The notes: generated by a model not told the origin, from the sequence alone. A DNA stretch of 64,000 nt from Atriophallophorus winterbourni (GCA_013407085.1 JACCGJ010001431.1:1-64000), one strand, 5' to 3'; counted from the stretch's first letter, positions 34,901 to 42,981 are shown. Program-made: numbers and translations.

Positions 34901-35345
34901 CTGTACTTTTCTAAGCACATTCTTACGGACGAACCATTTATCTAGGTAGCTTAACCGCCTCCCTGTGGTTATCACTGACAATTTTTGTCACCGTACCGTA
35001 TGAATCAAACACTCCGAGAAGGCGCTTGCCATTAAAAGTAACGAATCAACCGCGGTATCAGATTGGCGTGATGCTATTGTCGAGGCTGAGGAATTGCGGG
35101 AGTAAACTTACTGCTTTTACCGGCGTCTAATGTTTATCGATTTCTTCGCACGCTAGCACCTTTTGGGTTGGTTTTTTAAAATTTTCCTTTGTTTCTTCAA
35201 GGTCACTTTGTGGAAAGAGACTCTTGACGGCACATGGATCGCTCTGAGCGAAATCTCTCGAAATCCAGACCCCATAAGCCAAATCGGTGCAGAGGAGCCC
35301 AGCCAAATCTCTAACTATTCGGTTCCTCCGACGGTCTCTGGTTGA
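17892..35345 (+). CDS. SEC13: SEC13 WD40 protein, complete gene, 7 coding exons, 363 aa
   Basis: SEC13 is a small open beta-propeller. With SEC31 it forms the outer COPII coat on ER exit sites; it also sits in the nuclear-pore Nup107-160 (Y) complex and in GATOR2, which acts on TORC1. Joining 17892-17939, 17976-18091, 18847-18998, 19036-19169, 19955-20091, 29512-29872 and 35202-35345 gives 1092 nt with no internal stop. The N-terminus has D-T-N-H-E-D-M-I-H-D-A-Q (residues 9-20), the family signature that precedes blade 1. WD-type blades follow: S-S-D-E-S-I-K-I-F-D (32-41), Y-D-R-K-V-F-I-W (79-86), S-S-D-G-S-I-S-I-L (124-132), S-D-S-L-V-K-I-W (188-195), Q-D-G-R-L-I-V-W (240-247) and G-D-N-K-V-T-L-W (313-320). 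Conserved SEC13 phrases include H-S-D-W-V-R-D-V-A-W-A-P-S and D-V-I-W-H-V-S-W-S-I. At 363 aa it exceeds the usual 300-325, mainly from an insertion at about 251-284 and a longer tail. Two in-frame ATGs start it; the first is used here. Confidence 0.95.
17976..18091 (+). CDS. SEC13: SEC13 exon 2 (residues 17-55)
   Basis: It follows an intron of only 36 bp ending CTTAG and encodes blade 1. It ends with two bases of a Glu codon before the donor GTAAGT (phase 2). Confidence 0.95.
18092..18846 (+). other. SEC13 intron 2 (755 bp)
   Basis: GTAAGT..TTGCCAG. No repeat or gene is recognised inside; the 3' half is T-rich. Confidence 0.85.
18847..18998 (+). CDS. SEC13: SEC13 exon 3 (residues 55-106)
   Basis: Acceptor TTGCCAG; one base completes the Glu codon, then H-Q-G-P-V-W and H-P-M-Y-G-S-L-L-A-S-C. 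It ends one base into a Val codon before donor GTATAC. Confidence 0.95.
19036..19169 (+). CDS. SEC13: SEC13 exon 4 (residues 106-150)
   Basis: It follows a 37-bp intron ending TTTTCAG. It encodes N-C-V-S-W-A-P-H-S-Y-G-L and the third blade, and ends in phase 0 before GTAAGT. Confidence 0.95.
19451..19660 (+). mobile_element. SINE-A copy 5, SEC13 intron 4
   Basis: It starts GATGTGCAATCGTACAGC, contains TAAATTGATTGGC and TATTTTAGCCCACGTGCAGT, and ends GGGCTTGTGCTTTCAT with a short CATATA tail. It has a deletion where GAGCTGCATGC would be. Confidence 0.8.
19672..19770 (-). mobile_element. SINE-A copy 6, inverted next to copy 5
   Basis: The reverse complement reads GAGCTGGATGCGGAAACACA, GGAGTCTCACTACGATTT, then AACCTGACAATATCTTATCCC. 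This is the central part of SINE-A only, in the opposite orientation to the copy ending 12 bp away. Confidence 0.75.
19870..19928. repeat. (CT)n followed by (TA)n microsatellite before SEC13 exon 5
   Basis: About 36 bp of CT repeats with one interruption, then TA repeats to 19928; the exon 5 acceptor AG is at 19953-19954. Confidence 0.9.
19955..20091 (+). CDS. SEC13: SEC13 exon 5 (residues 151-196)
   Basis: Acceptor CGTTTTAG sits 26 bp after a (CT)n(TA)n microsatellite. It encodes N-S-V-S-W-A-P-A-V and S-G-G-S-D-S-L-V-K-I-W and ends in phase 2 before GTAGGT. Confidence 0.95.
20978..21139 (+). mobile_element. SINE-A copy 7, 5'-truncated, (CATAC)n tail
   Basis: It starts at GAGCTGCATGCTGAAACACG and runs to GGATCAGGCTTGTGCTTTC, then CATACCATACCATA. 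Confidence 0.85.
22345..22425 (+). mobile_element. Degenerate SINE-A 3' part
   Basis: GATCAGGATACGCTAATT, GCTCACGTGCAG and TTTTTGTGCTTCCC align in order with the SINE-A 3' segment, but substitutions are frequent. Confidence 0.4.
22640..22941 (-). mobile_element. LINE C-terminus, YKDVCKRDM family
   Basis: The 67-residue minus frame reads L-R-H-K-N-V-C-K-R-D-M-K-V-I-D-I-D and L-D-R-S-R-W. Further left, shifted frames hold the remains of the cysteine-rich C-terminus. Confidence 0.75.
26890..27090 (+). mobile_element. LINE 3' end with C-x2-C-x12-H-x3-C tail, YKDVCKRDM family
   Basis: It encodes S-C-G-R-D-C-S-S-L-I-G-L-F-S-H-S-K-S-C, where the first Cys of the C-x2-C pair has become Tyr. The following 3' UTR (ATCATGCGATT, GTACATCCATGGTC) matches 46330-46385 and ends in a (TA)n run at 27071-27090. 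Confidence 0.8.
28195..28500 (-). repeat. Hammerhead-repeat pair, 214-bp period
   Basis: Two motif copies lie on the minus strand with their TTCGTG landmarks (+ strand) at 28241 and 28455. Copy 1 reads CTGAAGA, then a weak stem II (GCGT/GCAC), then GAAC in place of GAAA, then CCGGTC. Copy 2 reads CTCATAA, stem II remnants, then GAAACCGATC. Both cores carry substitutions expected to abolish cleavage. Between them, GGGTTTAAACCC at about 28401-28412 resembles a pol III B box. Confidence 0.75.
29512..29872 (+). CDS. SEC13: SEC13 exon 6 (residues 196-316)
   Basis: At 361 bp this is the largest exon, lying after a 9420-bp intron. Acceptor CCATCAAG was chosen because it restores the frame after exon 5 and leads into W-V-E-E-T-R-L-E-G-H-S-D-W-V. 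It includes the lineage-specific insertion between blades 5 and 6 and ends at G-G-D-N-K before GTAAGC (phase 0). Confidence 0.9.
30190..30390 (+). repeat. Hammerhead-repeat relic
   Basis: The 5' part has the family end GGGGATGTGAGCAACACC (30197-30214). The following unit has GAACAGTGGC and a core region CTGATGTGAACGAACAGTCGG at about 30346-30366, with GAAA lost. Inactive by inspection. Confidence 0.55.
32440..32605 (+). repeat. Hammerhead-repeat copy, near-complete core
   Basis: The core reads TTGATGT (C3 and A9 changed), GGC/GCC stem II, GAAACCGGTT and TGTGG. The upstream part (GAACAGTGG, CTTCGAGGCTTA) matches the copy at 30190-30390. Confidence 0.6.
32723..32800 (+). mobile_element. Degenerate SINE-A 3' part
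   Basis: It contains TGTCTAGACCTTGTCAAC, AGTATCTTAGCTCACGTGGA and CTGTGCTGCACTTTTCCTTT in the right order. Confidence 0.6.
33475..33645 (-). repeat. Hammerhead-repeat relic with linked 90-bp flank
   Basis: The minus strand shows GTGATGACG, a stem II remnant and GAACCCGGTT, then the family 3' end GGGAATGTGAGCAACAC. The adjacent flank (33475-33560) recurs in the same orientation at 35818-35905 without the ribozyme part. Confidence 0.55.
33690..33850 (+). mobile_element. LINE RT scrap (YLGVTI block)
   Basis: One frame reads Y-L-G-V-T-I-P-A-N-L, then T-Q-H-L-I-S-M-L-T-K-V, the RT thumb motif of jockey/CR1-type LINEs. Confidence 0.55.
33895..33945. repeat. ATATTACC-type minisatellite
   Basis: CATATTAC and ATACTATAT units alternate over about 50 bp. 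Confidence 0.8.
35202..35345 (+). CDS. SEC13: SEC13 exon 7 (residues 317-363, stop)
   Basis: It lies 5329 bp downstream of exon 6. Acceptor GTTTCTTCAAG leads into V-T-L-W-K-E-T-L-D-G-T-W, the last strand of the propeller, then a Ser/Pro-rich tail ending V-S-G and TGA. Confidence 0.95.
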   Translation, partial: VTLWKETLDGTWIALSEISRNPDPISQIGAEEPSQISNYSVPPTVSG

Positions 35346-35427
35346 ACGAACCGTATTTTCCGCTTAAATCGTATTCATGATTGTCCAAGTTGTAATACCT
35401 CAACAGGATGTGTGTATACTTTATCGA

Positions 35428-35433
35428 AATAAA
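35428..35433 (+). terminator. Candidate SEC13 poly(A) signal
   Basis: AATAAA lies 83 nt after the stop codon and is followed by a T-rich, TG-containing stretch. Transcript evidence would be needed to confirm it. Confidence 0.5.
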
Positions 35434-35531
35434 TTTTTGTTGACTTGCTTTTGGTTTCTGTTGAATGTGCGTTTTGCGATCATACCCATCATTTTATATG
35501 CATGCACATATATGATTGTAAGAAATCGCAA

Positions 35532-35722
35532 GTTTGATCCACAAAGTGCCGAACAGTCATCAACTTCAGGTTGCCCAGACCTAGACATATGTGCGAATTT
35601 AAATATTAATGGCAGTGAGACTTCAGCGTGTTTCCGCATGCAGCTCACTGTCAGTGACCGATCAATTTATCAAGGTGTTGGCAGTACAGAAGTAATGCAC
35701 GATTGTACATCCGTGTATCGTA
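35532..35722 (-). mobile_element. SINE-A copy 8
   Basis: The reverse complement has CGGATGTACAATCGTGCA, TTGATCGGTC, GAGCTGCATGCGGAAACACG, CTAGGTCTGGGCAACCTGA, then truncated 3' sequence ending GGATCAAACTTG. Confidence 0.8.
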
Positions 35723-35817
35723 GGGAAGTGGCGGTTTGTTTTCACACGGTTGAGACTCACCTTTCAATTTGATACAAATCGGTTATAAATCCGGCGCAGA
35801 ATAGCTACTCTGTTACA

Positions 35818-35905
35818 TATGGATCTCTGTCCATTTTTCTGTTTGATTTACTTCAGCTGACACCTTTAACCTTCAGTCTCAAGTACGCCGCCAAACCATG
35901 TAGTG
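35818..35905 (+). repeat. Copy of the 33475-33560 flank
   Basis: CTCTGTCCATTTTTCTGTTT, GATTTACTTC and CCTTTAACCTTCAGTCTCAA are shared with 33475-33560. Confidence 0.85.
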
Positions 35906-36205
35906 TTCATAATGGTGGTGGTTATTTTTAGCAAATTATTATTCCGTTTTTTGGGCGTTTATACAATACTTTTCTGTCTTGTGAAACATTGTAGAAGAAG
36001 AAAAATGGCTTTATTCGAGTATTCTAATTTTCAGCGATACTATTAATTCGACCACACGTAATAAAATGTACATTTTTTAAAAAAAGATCCCACTTCAGTT
36101 ATTATACTGTCAAGTCACTGAAAGCCGCTGGTCGTGTAATCAATCATGTAAACGTATTAACCCGTTAATAACAATTATGAGTGTCGGCAAAGTATTAATG
36201 CCGTG

Positions 36206-36272
36206 AATGAATGCACAAGCCTGATCCAGGCAAAGTGACGTGCAGTCACAGACTACACGTGGGCTGTAACAT
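36206..36272 (-). mobile_element. SINE-A copy 9, 3' fragment with ATTC-type tail
   Basis: The reverse complement reads CCCACGTGTAGTCTGTGACT, then TGCCTGGATCAGGCTTGTGC and ATTCATTC. Severely 5'-truncated. Confidence 0.8.
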
Positions 36273-36489
36273 TCTCAGAGATGATGCTAACGTTGACGAC
36301 CTTAATTCACCCGTGGAACGCTTTGCTACAGAAGTTTCACCTGCATAGTATGCCGTTACTGGAATCCGAAATTTTATGGAACCGTAGGTTAACAATCCTG
36401 GCAGCTGCAGAATTTAGTTGCGAGAACGTGGCGATAGGTTGAGTACCTTTCAGTTGAAAGTTTGACAGTTCGTTACTGCCTCGCGGCAC

Positions 36490-36625
36490 ACACCACGAGA
36501 GATTCTCAAACCCAATTCAACACCAATGTATTGTGGTGCTCACATCCCCATCCCTTACACACCACTACCGGTTTCTGGCTGTTTGCCGTCATCAGATGGA
36601 GACAGTAAGATCAGGTTCAGTGAGC
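36490..36625 (-). repeat. Hammerhead-repeat copy with near-intact core, GUA site
   Basis: On the minus strand: CTGATGA at 36595-36589, stem II GGC-AAACA-GCC (the closing pair is C:A), GAAA at 36575-36572, CCGGTA, then GTGGTGTGT. Stem I can pair CCAT with GTGG. Cleavage would fall after the A at 36566. The family 3' end GGGGATGTGAGCACCAC follows. Confidence 0.65.
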
Positions 36626-36629
36626 CTTG

Positions 36630-37560
36630 AATTCAACACCTTTTTATCTGTGAAATATGATGATGTGGTGTTACTTCTGATACTTTTTTTGCTGCTGAAT
36701 CCATAAAGTGACCTTAGCCGTCAGTTGAGGAAAAACAGTCAACGTACTAGGTCTTCGTGATATTCTTGAAATTTTATCGGTGCGACATACTTGATATAAT
36801 GTAAGGGGCAGTTGTGCTTTACCATTATGTTTGCCTAGTATAATAATAAGAAATTGGCTTTATTCGTATACACGAATTTTCCGAAGTTACGATAATTTCA
36901 TCACAAAATTCAAAAGAAATGACGAACAGGTCCCGACATTCAGTTATAATTTGTCAAGTGAATGATGTTTATTGTCCGTCTTGATTGATAGCCTTCCCCC
37001 ATATGATCCAGTTTATTACCAAATGCACTAACCGAACTTTTTTGCACAAAAGTTTTACTGTAATTCCCGGTATCTCGTAATTCATTCAAACAGTGCTCGT
37101 CCAAAATTGACCTCAGTTGATACGAAAACATGATGCAATTGGCCAACAGATAGCGTTAACAGTTAACGACAAAGTGGATGAAAGCGGAGAGAAATTAATT
37201 TTGTGCACGGCCGGTTTAAAGGCCCAGCAAAAACCTTGTTCACTCATACGAACTAAGTGATTGTGCCCTTAAATCTGACATCTGTAAAAACCGTACATGA
37301 AACGCTATAATCTTCTGGCATCCATGTTTATCTAAGGTACTCGAGGAAGTAATCGTTCTCGGTTATACCGTAATTTTCGTGAAGATACCTTGAAACCACC
37401 CCTTAGGTTTTTACCATTGTCTGAATACCCCGCGGAATTCGTAATATGATTGTTGCATCTGGTGAGTTGCATAATAACCATAGCTAGTATGCCATTCTGC
37501 ACCGATTATCGATCCTGTGGCATTAGCCTTCGAAGCGTTCTAGTTGTATGTGATAGGGTG
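36630..37560. other. No gene recognised
   Basis: AT-rich DNA; small frames only. Confidence 0.5.
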
Positions 37561-37574
37561 AACCTGAGTTATCT

Positions 37575-38110
37575 TGTCGTGAGTGTTACGCGGAATGCTT
37601 AGTTTGTTTCGAGTGTCGCTGTCCGGTGCTTGTCTCCCAACACCGAGACGTTTGGCATCTGTCCAACCATACCGAATTATTATTGTGTCGATCGCAAGAT
37701 GGCTAGGGCATGTCTTGAGAACGAAGCCTGAGCGCCTACCCTTCCGCGCGCTGCGTGTGTCGGTTGGCCCAGGCTGGCGGTGGTGTTCAGGTGGACAACC
37801 GCTGACCTGGAAGAAGGCCTTAAAACGCTTGACGTCGGGTTTAGCTCGGGTCGGACGAACGCGGCTTCCTGGGTGGGGTCCAAGGTATAGTGAGTGTCTG
37901 TGGCTTGACACGCTGTCGACGATGGCTGAGAACCGGCAACAGTGGAGAGAGTGCATTCTATTTTGTGTTCCCCCCTCAAATTTGTGAAAAAAAATCAAAA
38001 AATCGACATGTGGAACAATGGACAAAAAAATTCCCCCTCATATTGTACCTTTTTTCTTTCTTTTTCTCGTGCATTGCCGGTGGCACCTTTTCATTTTTAA
38101 ATGGATGTGT
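37575..38110 (+). mobile_element. RTE-like LINE C-terminus and 3' UTR
   Basis: The 134-residue frame at 37583-37987 contains W-L-G-H-V-L-R, G-G-Q-P-L-T-W-K-K, L-T-S-G-L-A-R-V-G-R and R-L-P-G-W-G-P-R, the conserved end of trematode RTE elements. About 100 bp of 3' UTR precede an (AT)n tract. Same family as 11033-12470, opposite strand. Confidence 0.85.
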
Positions 38111-38114
38111 GTAA

Positions 38115-38208
38115 ATTATAATATAATTTATATATATATATATATCTATATATATTATATTATATATTATATATATATATAATAATAGATAGAATATATA
38201 TATATATT
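38115..38208. repeat. Long AT palindromic tract
   Basis: About 94 bp of nearly pure A and T with alternating TA runs on either side of TATATTATATTATATATTA. It is self-complementary and could extrude a cruciform. It starts where the RTE 3' UTR ends. Confidence 0.9.
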
Positions 38209-38214
38209 GTGTGC

Positions 38215-39690
38215 AGGGCAGCCAGGGTTGCTTACATCACACAGCACCTGGTCAAACGTGCTTATTAGTAGTCTAGATATAGAGGAGCTAGTGAACGTGA
38301 TCTAGTCAATGTCCAAATTGAGGTCGCCGGCGTGACTGAATTGTCCCGGTGTTTTATGGCATGCACCAAAATGCCAAAAATGGAATTTTCCCTCTGATCG
38401 TTATCCACACGCAAAACATTTTGTTCCGTTTATTGTAGTTTCGCTATAGCGTAACAGTTTGATTACACTTTAATTCGATTGATTGGCTGAAATTCGAATC
38501 ACGCTATTTTATAAGGATTTCCGTGTTTCCGGTCGGTGGTTGCTCAAACGTGATATTGGCCTTTGTTAAATATACCGCGCAAAGCTTTAAAGTAGGTTTA
38601 AATACCTGAGATCAATCTGTGATATCGATTGGCACAGCTGAATGCGAATCTGTAAGCCCCGTTTCCTGCACGACAGTAAGGGAAACGGTTTCGCTTTTGT
38701 CAGTGAATGTTTCTATTTCAGCTTACTCTCGAATCTCTAAGACTACCAAACCGGGCTTTTGATCTGTTGACGAAAGCTGGTTTTTGCAGATTTTCATCCC
38801 GATTATTGAACATTATCTTGTGGTCCTATTCAATAAGATCCGGCTGGGGGTACTGGATATAATTCCGAAAGTGCCCTTGATACTTTTTACGGTACTGCGT
38901 ATTATCCATATACCTTATAAATTAGTGCTGGAAGCATACAGTGTTTCTTCTTATTTGATTGCAACATCTTTCTGGGCGATGCAGAAGCTGGTTTATTTTC
39001 TGAGTAAATTCAACGGCAGCGTATGACGCGTGAATTGTAATAAACGTGTGAACGTGAATCACGAGTCGTAATGAAGGGCATCGTTGCTTTTTTCAGTGAA
39101 TGCACCTGGAAGTTACTCCAAAGGGTCGTTTTTACCGTCGGATCCGTGTGCAGTCACGCCTCACACGTATGATTTTTTTCAAGCATCATGTGGAACGAAT
39201 TTTCTGCTACGTGCGTGAACACTAATTTTTCCACTTGGGTCTTGAATTGATTCCCTTATCAAAATATTCATTTGCATGCTTTTCTCTTATCGTTCTGAAA
39301 AGTGAAATTTCTCGAAATTGAACATCCACAAGTAATGGTTTTTTCTTGGCTTATGAGTTGATCAACATCACGAAGGGTACCGTTCATCCATTTCTAAAGC
39401 AAAAAGTCTGGAGTCGTAGATTTTACTATTCGGAACGACTGTTTCAGGGGACAAAGTGCTTACGCAATGATCACTAGCACTTTTGCTTATATTACTTGAA
39501 GTTGGATGCATAGTTGAGAGCAAGTGTCTTCGGGTTAGGGGCTATGACATGTCGAGCAAACTGGTTCATTTCGAGGTGTCGTTTAAGTTCCGCGAAAATT
39601 TTTATGTTCACCTTGAAGTGACGCTTTATTGGATGCGATGTTGAAGTAAAACGTTTGTTACTTTCAATTCCGGGTGTAATACTGTATTCT
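38215..39690. other. No gene recognised
   Basis: A hydrophobic 80-aa frame (38784-39026) follows an acceptor-like TTTTTGCAG but has no recognised homology or clear donor. I do not call it a gene. Confidence 0.4.
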
Positions 39691-39705
39691 CATATAATGC
39701 TGATC

Positions 39706-39940
39706 ATATGGTATGGTATGAAAGCACAAGCCTTATCCAGGCAAAGTGCAGCACAATCACAGACTACACTTGGGCTGAGATACTGCCAGGTTGCCCAGGC
39801 CTAGACAGATATGAGGAAAAAAGAACAGGAAATGGTAGTGAGACTCCAGCCTGTTTCGGCATGCAGCTCACTACCTCTGACCAATCAATTTAACACGGTG
39901 TTTGCCGCACAGCACAAAGTACTGCACGATTGCACATCCG
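39706..39940 (-). mobile_element. SINE-A copy 10, full length, 8-bp TSD
   Basis: This is the reference copy: 235 bp from CGGATGTGCAATCGTGCAG on the minus strand to GGCTTGTGCTTTCATACCAT and the tail. TGCTGATC is present at 39698-39705 and 39941-39948. There is no protein-coding capacity; no clear tRNA-like A/B boxes are seen. Confidence 0.9.
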
Positions 39941-40599
39941 TGCTGATCGTAGCTATTTGTGTGTTCAATTTCGATCCATTAACTGCTATTTAGATGTATT
40001 TCACCCTGCTGGGTAGGTGGCAAAGTTTTCATCGTTTTATATTTCACAGAACATTCATTTAGCGTACAATCATCTCGCTACCGCTCATGTGTATCTTTAT
40101 AACGTACAAGTAACAATTTGATTTTGCGTTCATCTTTCATTGTCTCCAATTGCTAAGTTAGAGGAGCCATCATTAGTAAACAATTACGTAACCAATAAGG
40201 TTTACATGGATAACTTGATGATTTTGTCGAGAGAAGGTAAACGCTGATTTCGGCCAGCTACATCATGTGACTTAAGAAGCTAATTTATTCTGTAAATAAA
40301 GCTCGCTTACAAATGTGGAGAGCGAAAATGAGTAACACCAATTATTTTTTCCAGACATTTTATTTCCTCCTGATAAGATGAAGTGAGATGTCTCTCGACA
40401 GATTCATTTTTTAACCTCAGAAAACCAGATAATTCCGTAAATGCTTTGGTGCTCGTCGGTTCCGTTTGAGCTAAAATCACCTCAGCATTCTTATTGCTTT
40501 TGATGTCGTCGAGCCCAACATTAAACCATGCAAGGCAACCTTGTGCCACTTTTGAGCAACACCTATGACCTGTTCAAAATCAATCAGATGCTATGTCCC

Positions 40600-40985
40600 T
40601 TCTTTTCAGAATACCTGGCTGTGCCTCCACTGTCACCTTCAACTTTTCTTCTCAAATGCACGGACCTAGTTATTGGATCTACGGTACCCGAAACAGGTCT
40701 TTGAACACGCTCTACGCCGCTTTGTATGAAATCACACCCTGGACAGAAGACAGATGCCTGTCTTTAAATCCCGAAAAATTGTTGAACATGTGTTCATTAA
40801 GCAGCGTTGTGAACAATGCTGGGCATTCGGCAATATCTTTACTTTATTTAGATTTAAGTCCACATACCGTGCTGAAAGTATCGTGTCAAGTATCTAAGCA
40901 TCACCGCTTCCAACACCCTTACTTGGACTCATCATCTCAATTCTATACTTTGTGAAGTTCGTAGGCTTTCAAGATGCGCTTGTTT
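40600..40985 (+). mobile_element. LINE RT scrap
   Basis: Frames contain I-T-P-W-T-E-D-R-C-L-S-L-N-P-E-K and, shifted, V-K-Y-L-S-I-T-A-S-N-T-L-T-W-T-H-H-L then E-V-R-R-L-S-R-C-A. These are RT blocks downstream of the active site. A hammerhead unit begins directly after it. Confidence 0.6.
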
Positions 40986-40989
40986 GCTC

Positions 40990-41300
40990 GTGGGGTGTCT
41001 GTGTGTGATGGAGATGCAGGCAAGTGCTTTTTTCTTTCCCATGGCCATGGTTCAAATCCAGTCTAAATGAGTGTGGGTTCATGTGATTGAACAGGTTGAT
41101 GGTACCAACCATATCCAATAGTAGCATACAAGCGCAACTTGTTTACCATTCTTCCACTGATTCAAGCGCATGCGGATCCTGATCCTACTGTCCCTATCTG
41201 ATGAGTGCAGACAGCACGAAACCGGTCGTGGGATGTGTAATGGTGTGTGATGGAGAAGTGCATACAAAATGAACTTTCGTAGCTTTCCTTCTACGCTTTT
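40990..41300 (+). repeat. Hammerhead repeat, about 1.3 units, intact ribozyme core
   Basis: The left partial unit starts at CGTGGGGTGTC (40989) and repeats the family 3' part (GTGTGTGATGGAGA at 41001). A B-box-like GGTTCAAATCC follows at 41049-41059, then a complete unit with the ribozyme at 41191-41232 and the 3' part again at 41243. The period is about 240 bp. The middle segment matches 28290-28420 (reverse) and 53420-53560. Confidence 0.8.
41191..41232 (+). ncRNA. Hammerhead ribozyme motif, intact core
   Basis: CTGATGA at 41198-41204; stem II GTGC (41205-41208) with loop AGACA and GCAC (41214-41217), perfectly paired with the conserved G-C closing pair; GAAA at 41218-41221; CCGG; then T-C with C at 41227 as the expected cleavage base of GUC. 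Stem I pairs CCTAT (41193-41197) with GTGGG (41228-41232) through two GC, one AU and two GU pairs. Stem III is the self-complementary ACCGGT with no loop, so cleavage in cis by a single motif is unlikely; pairing between two motifs is the plausible active form. Known families with very short stem III include newt, Sm-alpha and Penelope-associated hammerheads. Confidence 0.7.
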
Positions 41301-41769
41301 CATCTTCGGATCTCTTGGCGTTTAAACCCAATTTGATACTTTACTTTATATTATATTGTAGATTACTTCGTATTTTGTATTGTTCACTTACAATATTTCT
41401 GTTACTTCTTTCAAAGTATTCTTCTTTCAAGTATTCTATCAGAATCATTTCACGTGCAGGCTCTGTTTCTTATGAAGACATTCTAAAAAAATTATTTTGA
41501 AACAACACTTCATCATGCGATCGATTTATCGATATTATCCTCAATAATACTTTTCGCCCGCTGACGACGATAGCAAAAGTCTTGATCATCATATTGATAT
41601 CATATTGTCTTTCAGGACGTCTTCATATTGAAGATCCTTTATTCCATTTGCATCAAGATGTCTGTCAGCATGACCTTATTAAAAAAATATTGTCAAATTT
41701 ATCTCGATGATATTACATGTGCTGAAATGATGAACATTTTCAAATCCAGCTTTGTCCTTCTTCTCCAAT

Positions 41770-41945
41770 TAATACTTGAGGGGATGTGAGCATCACAATA
41801 TAACTGAAATTGTGTTAATTTTACGCTATACTAGCAACACATTACTTTGGTCATCCATAGGCGCCTTGAGTGATTGACAATGAATCACTTTGTGATTCTG
41901 TGTTTGAACATCGTGGTTCGTTGTGCGAACCCTATATAACTGGCA
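41770..41945 (+). repeat. Hammerhead-family scrap without core
   Basis: GGGGATGTGAGCATCAC and TGATTCTGTGTTTGAACATCGTGGTT-type segments (the latter given here only in outline) match 30197-30270 and 32410-32450. The catalytic region is absent. Confidence 0.5.
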
Positions 41946-42981
41946 TACAAGTATAACTTTGTTTAGACAGATTACAATTGTGTTGCAATATGATTCGCGT
42001 TTTACACGCAGAGTATGCGTTGCTGATTAACTTGAGTTAAAACATTGGTTTGGCGTTTCAAATTTCGTGATTCAACCTGAATAGAGGTTTAGAATTAACC
42101 AAAGCACCCATTCCATAAGTGTCTTCACTTATACACGTTGAATGCACATTTTCAATGTCTTATGTTGGGTAGTTTGTTCATAATTGTTTAGGTGCGATTG
42201 GCAACGGTTTACCGGTCAGTGGTCCATGCTCCTTGTAATATTTGATGGCGCGATAAATAATGTAAATGAATTTGTTTCATTTTTTACATTTCGAAAACAT
42301 GAATGCCAGAATTTTTTGTCATCTTGTCCCGTTGGAACTGGGGCAACCCAAAGCTGACGGTGGAGACAACAATGCATCCGTACCGGAAGCTTCACTCTAG
42401 GGCTGTGGATCATCATGCTAGACAGATGGAATATGATTGCTTTTTATTTGTAATACACCAGTAGCATCTTGAACATATCGTGGATGGGGGAGTAACAAAT
42501 GCATGCTTCAGGGTGTGTTTACTCTATTGTTACGGCGTCACCTAAAGTGGTTGGCCATGTAGCTTGAGACAAAAACCCTTTCAAAAGTAGTATGAAAACC
42601 TTTGATATTGATCTCATGAGTTAGGATAACTTACTCCCAGATGCTCACTTTGGAGGCAAAGTGTGAGATGCCATCTTCACGCAGATACTATTCTCGTTTT
42701 TTGAACGTAGATCATGCCGAGACCATGCAAATAGCACACCTGTGTAACGTCACAAATGGATAAAATTATAAACTGTTCTTCCTGTGTACTATACCTTATT
42801 ATTTTGTTGAACGGCATTTTTTTCTATCAGATCCTGTAATACAACTCTATATATAACGGCTCAAAAATTTCGCATCACGATATATTTGCTTTGTTTTGCA
42901 AATGAATGAATAGGTTCGACAGTCCAGGCGAGAAAAGTAGCAGGAAATCAGGCATCAAACTGTGTCTAAACCCAGGATGAT

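Larger units (their letters stand above)
29873..35201 (+). other. SEC13 intron 6 (5329 bp)
   Basis: It contains hammerhead-repeat relics (30190-30390, 32440-32605, 33475-33645), a degenerate SINE-A 3' end (32723-32800), a LINE RT scrap (33690-33850) and an ATATTACC-type minisatellite (33895-33945). No additional exon with SEC13 similarity is seen. Confidence 0.8.

Noticed and set aside
37540..38025. 161-codon minus ORF opposite the RTE fragment
   Set aside because: It is the antisense shadow of the + strand RTE C-terminus, which has clear conserved blocks.
38784..39026. Hydrophobic 80-codon ORF after a TTTTTGCAG
   Set aside because: No homologue recognised, no clear donor, and AT-rich DNA often gives hydrophobic chance frames.
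40307..40549. 80-codon minus ORF
   Set aside because: No motif, no splice context, and no family resemblance.
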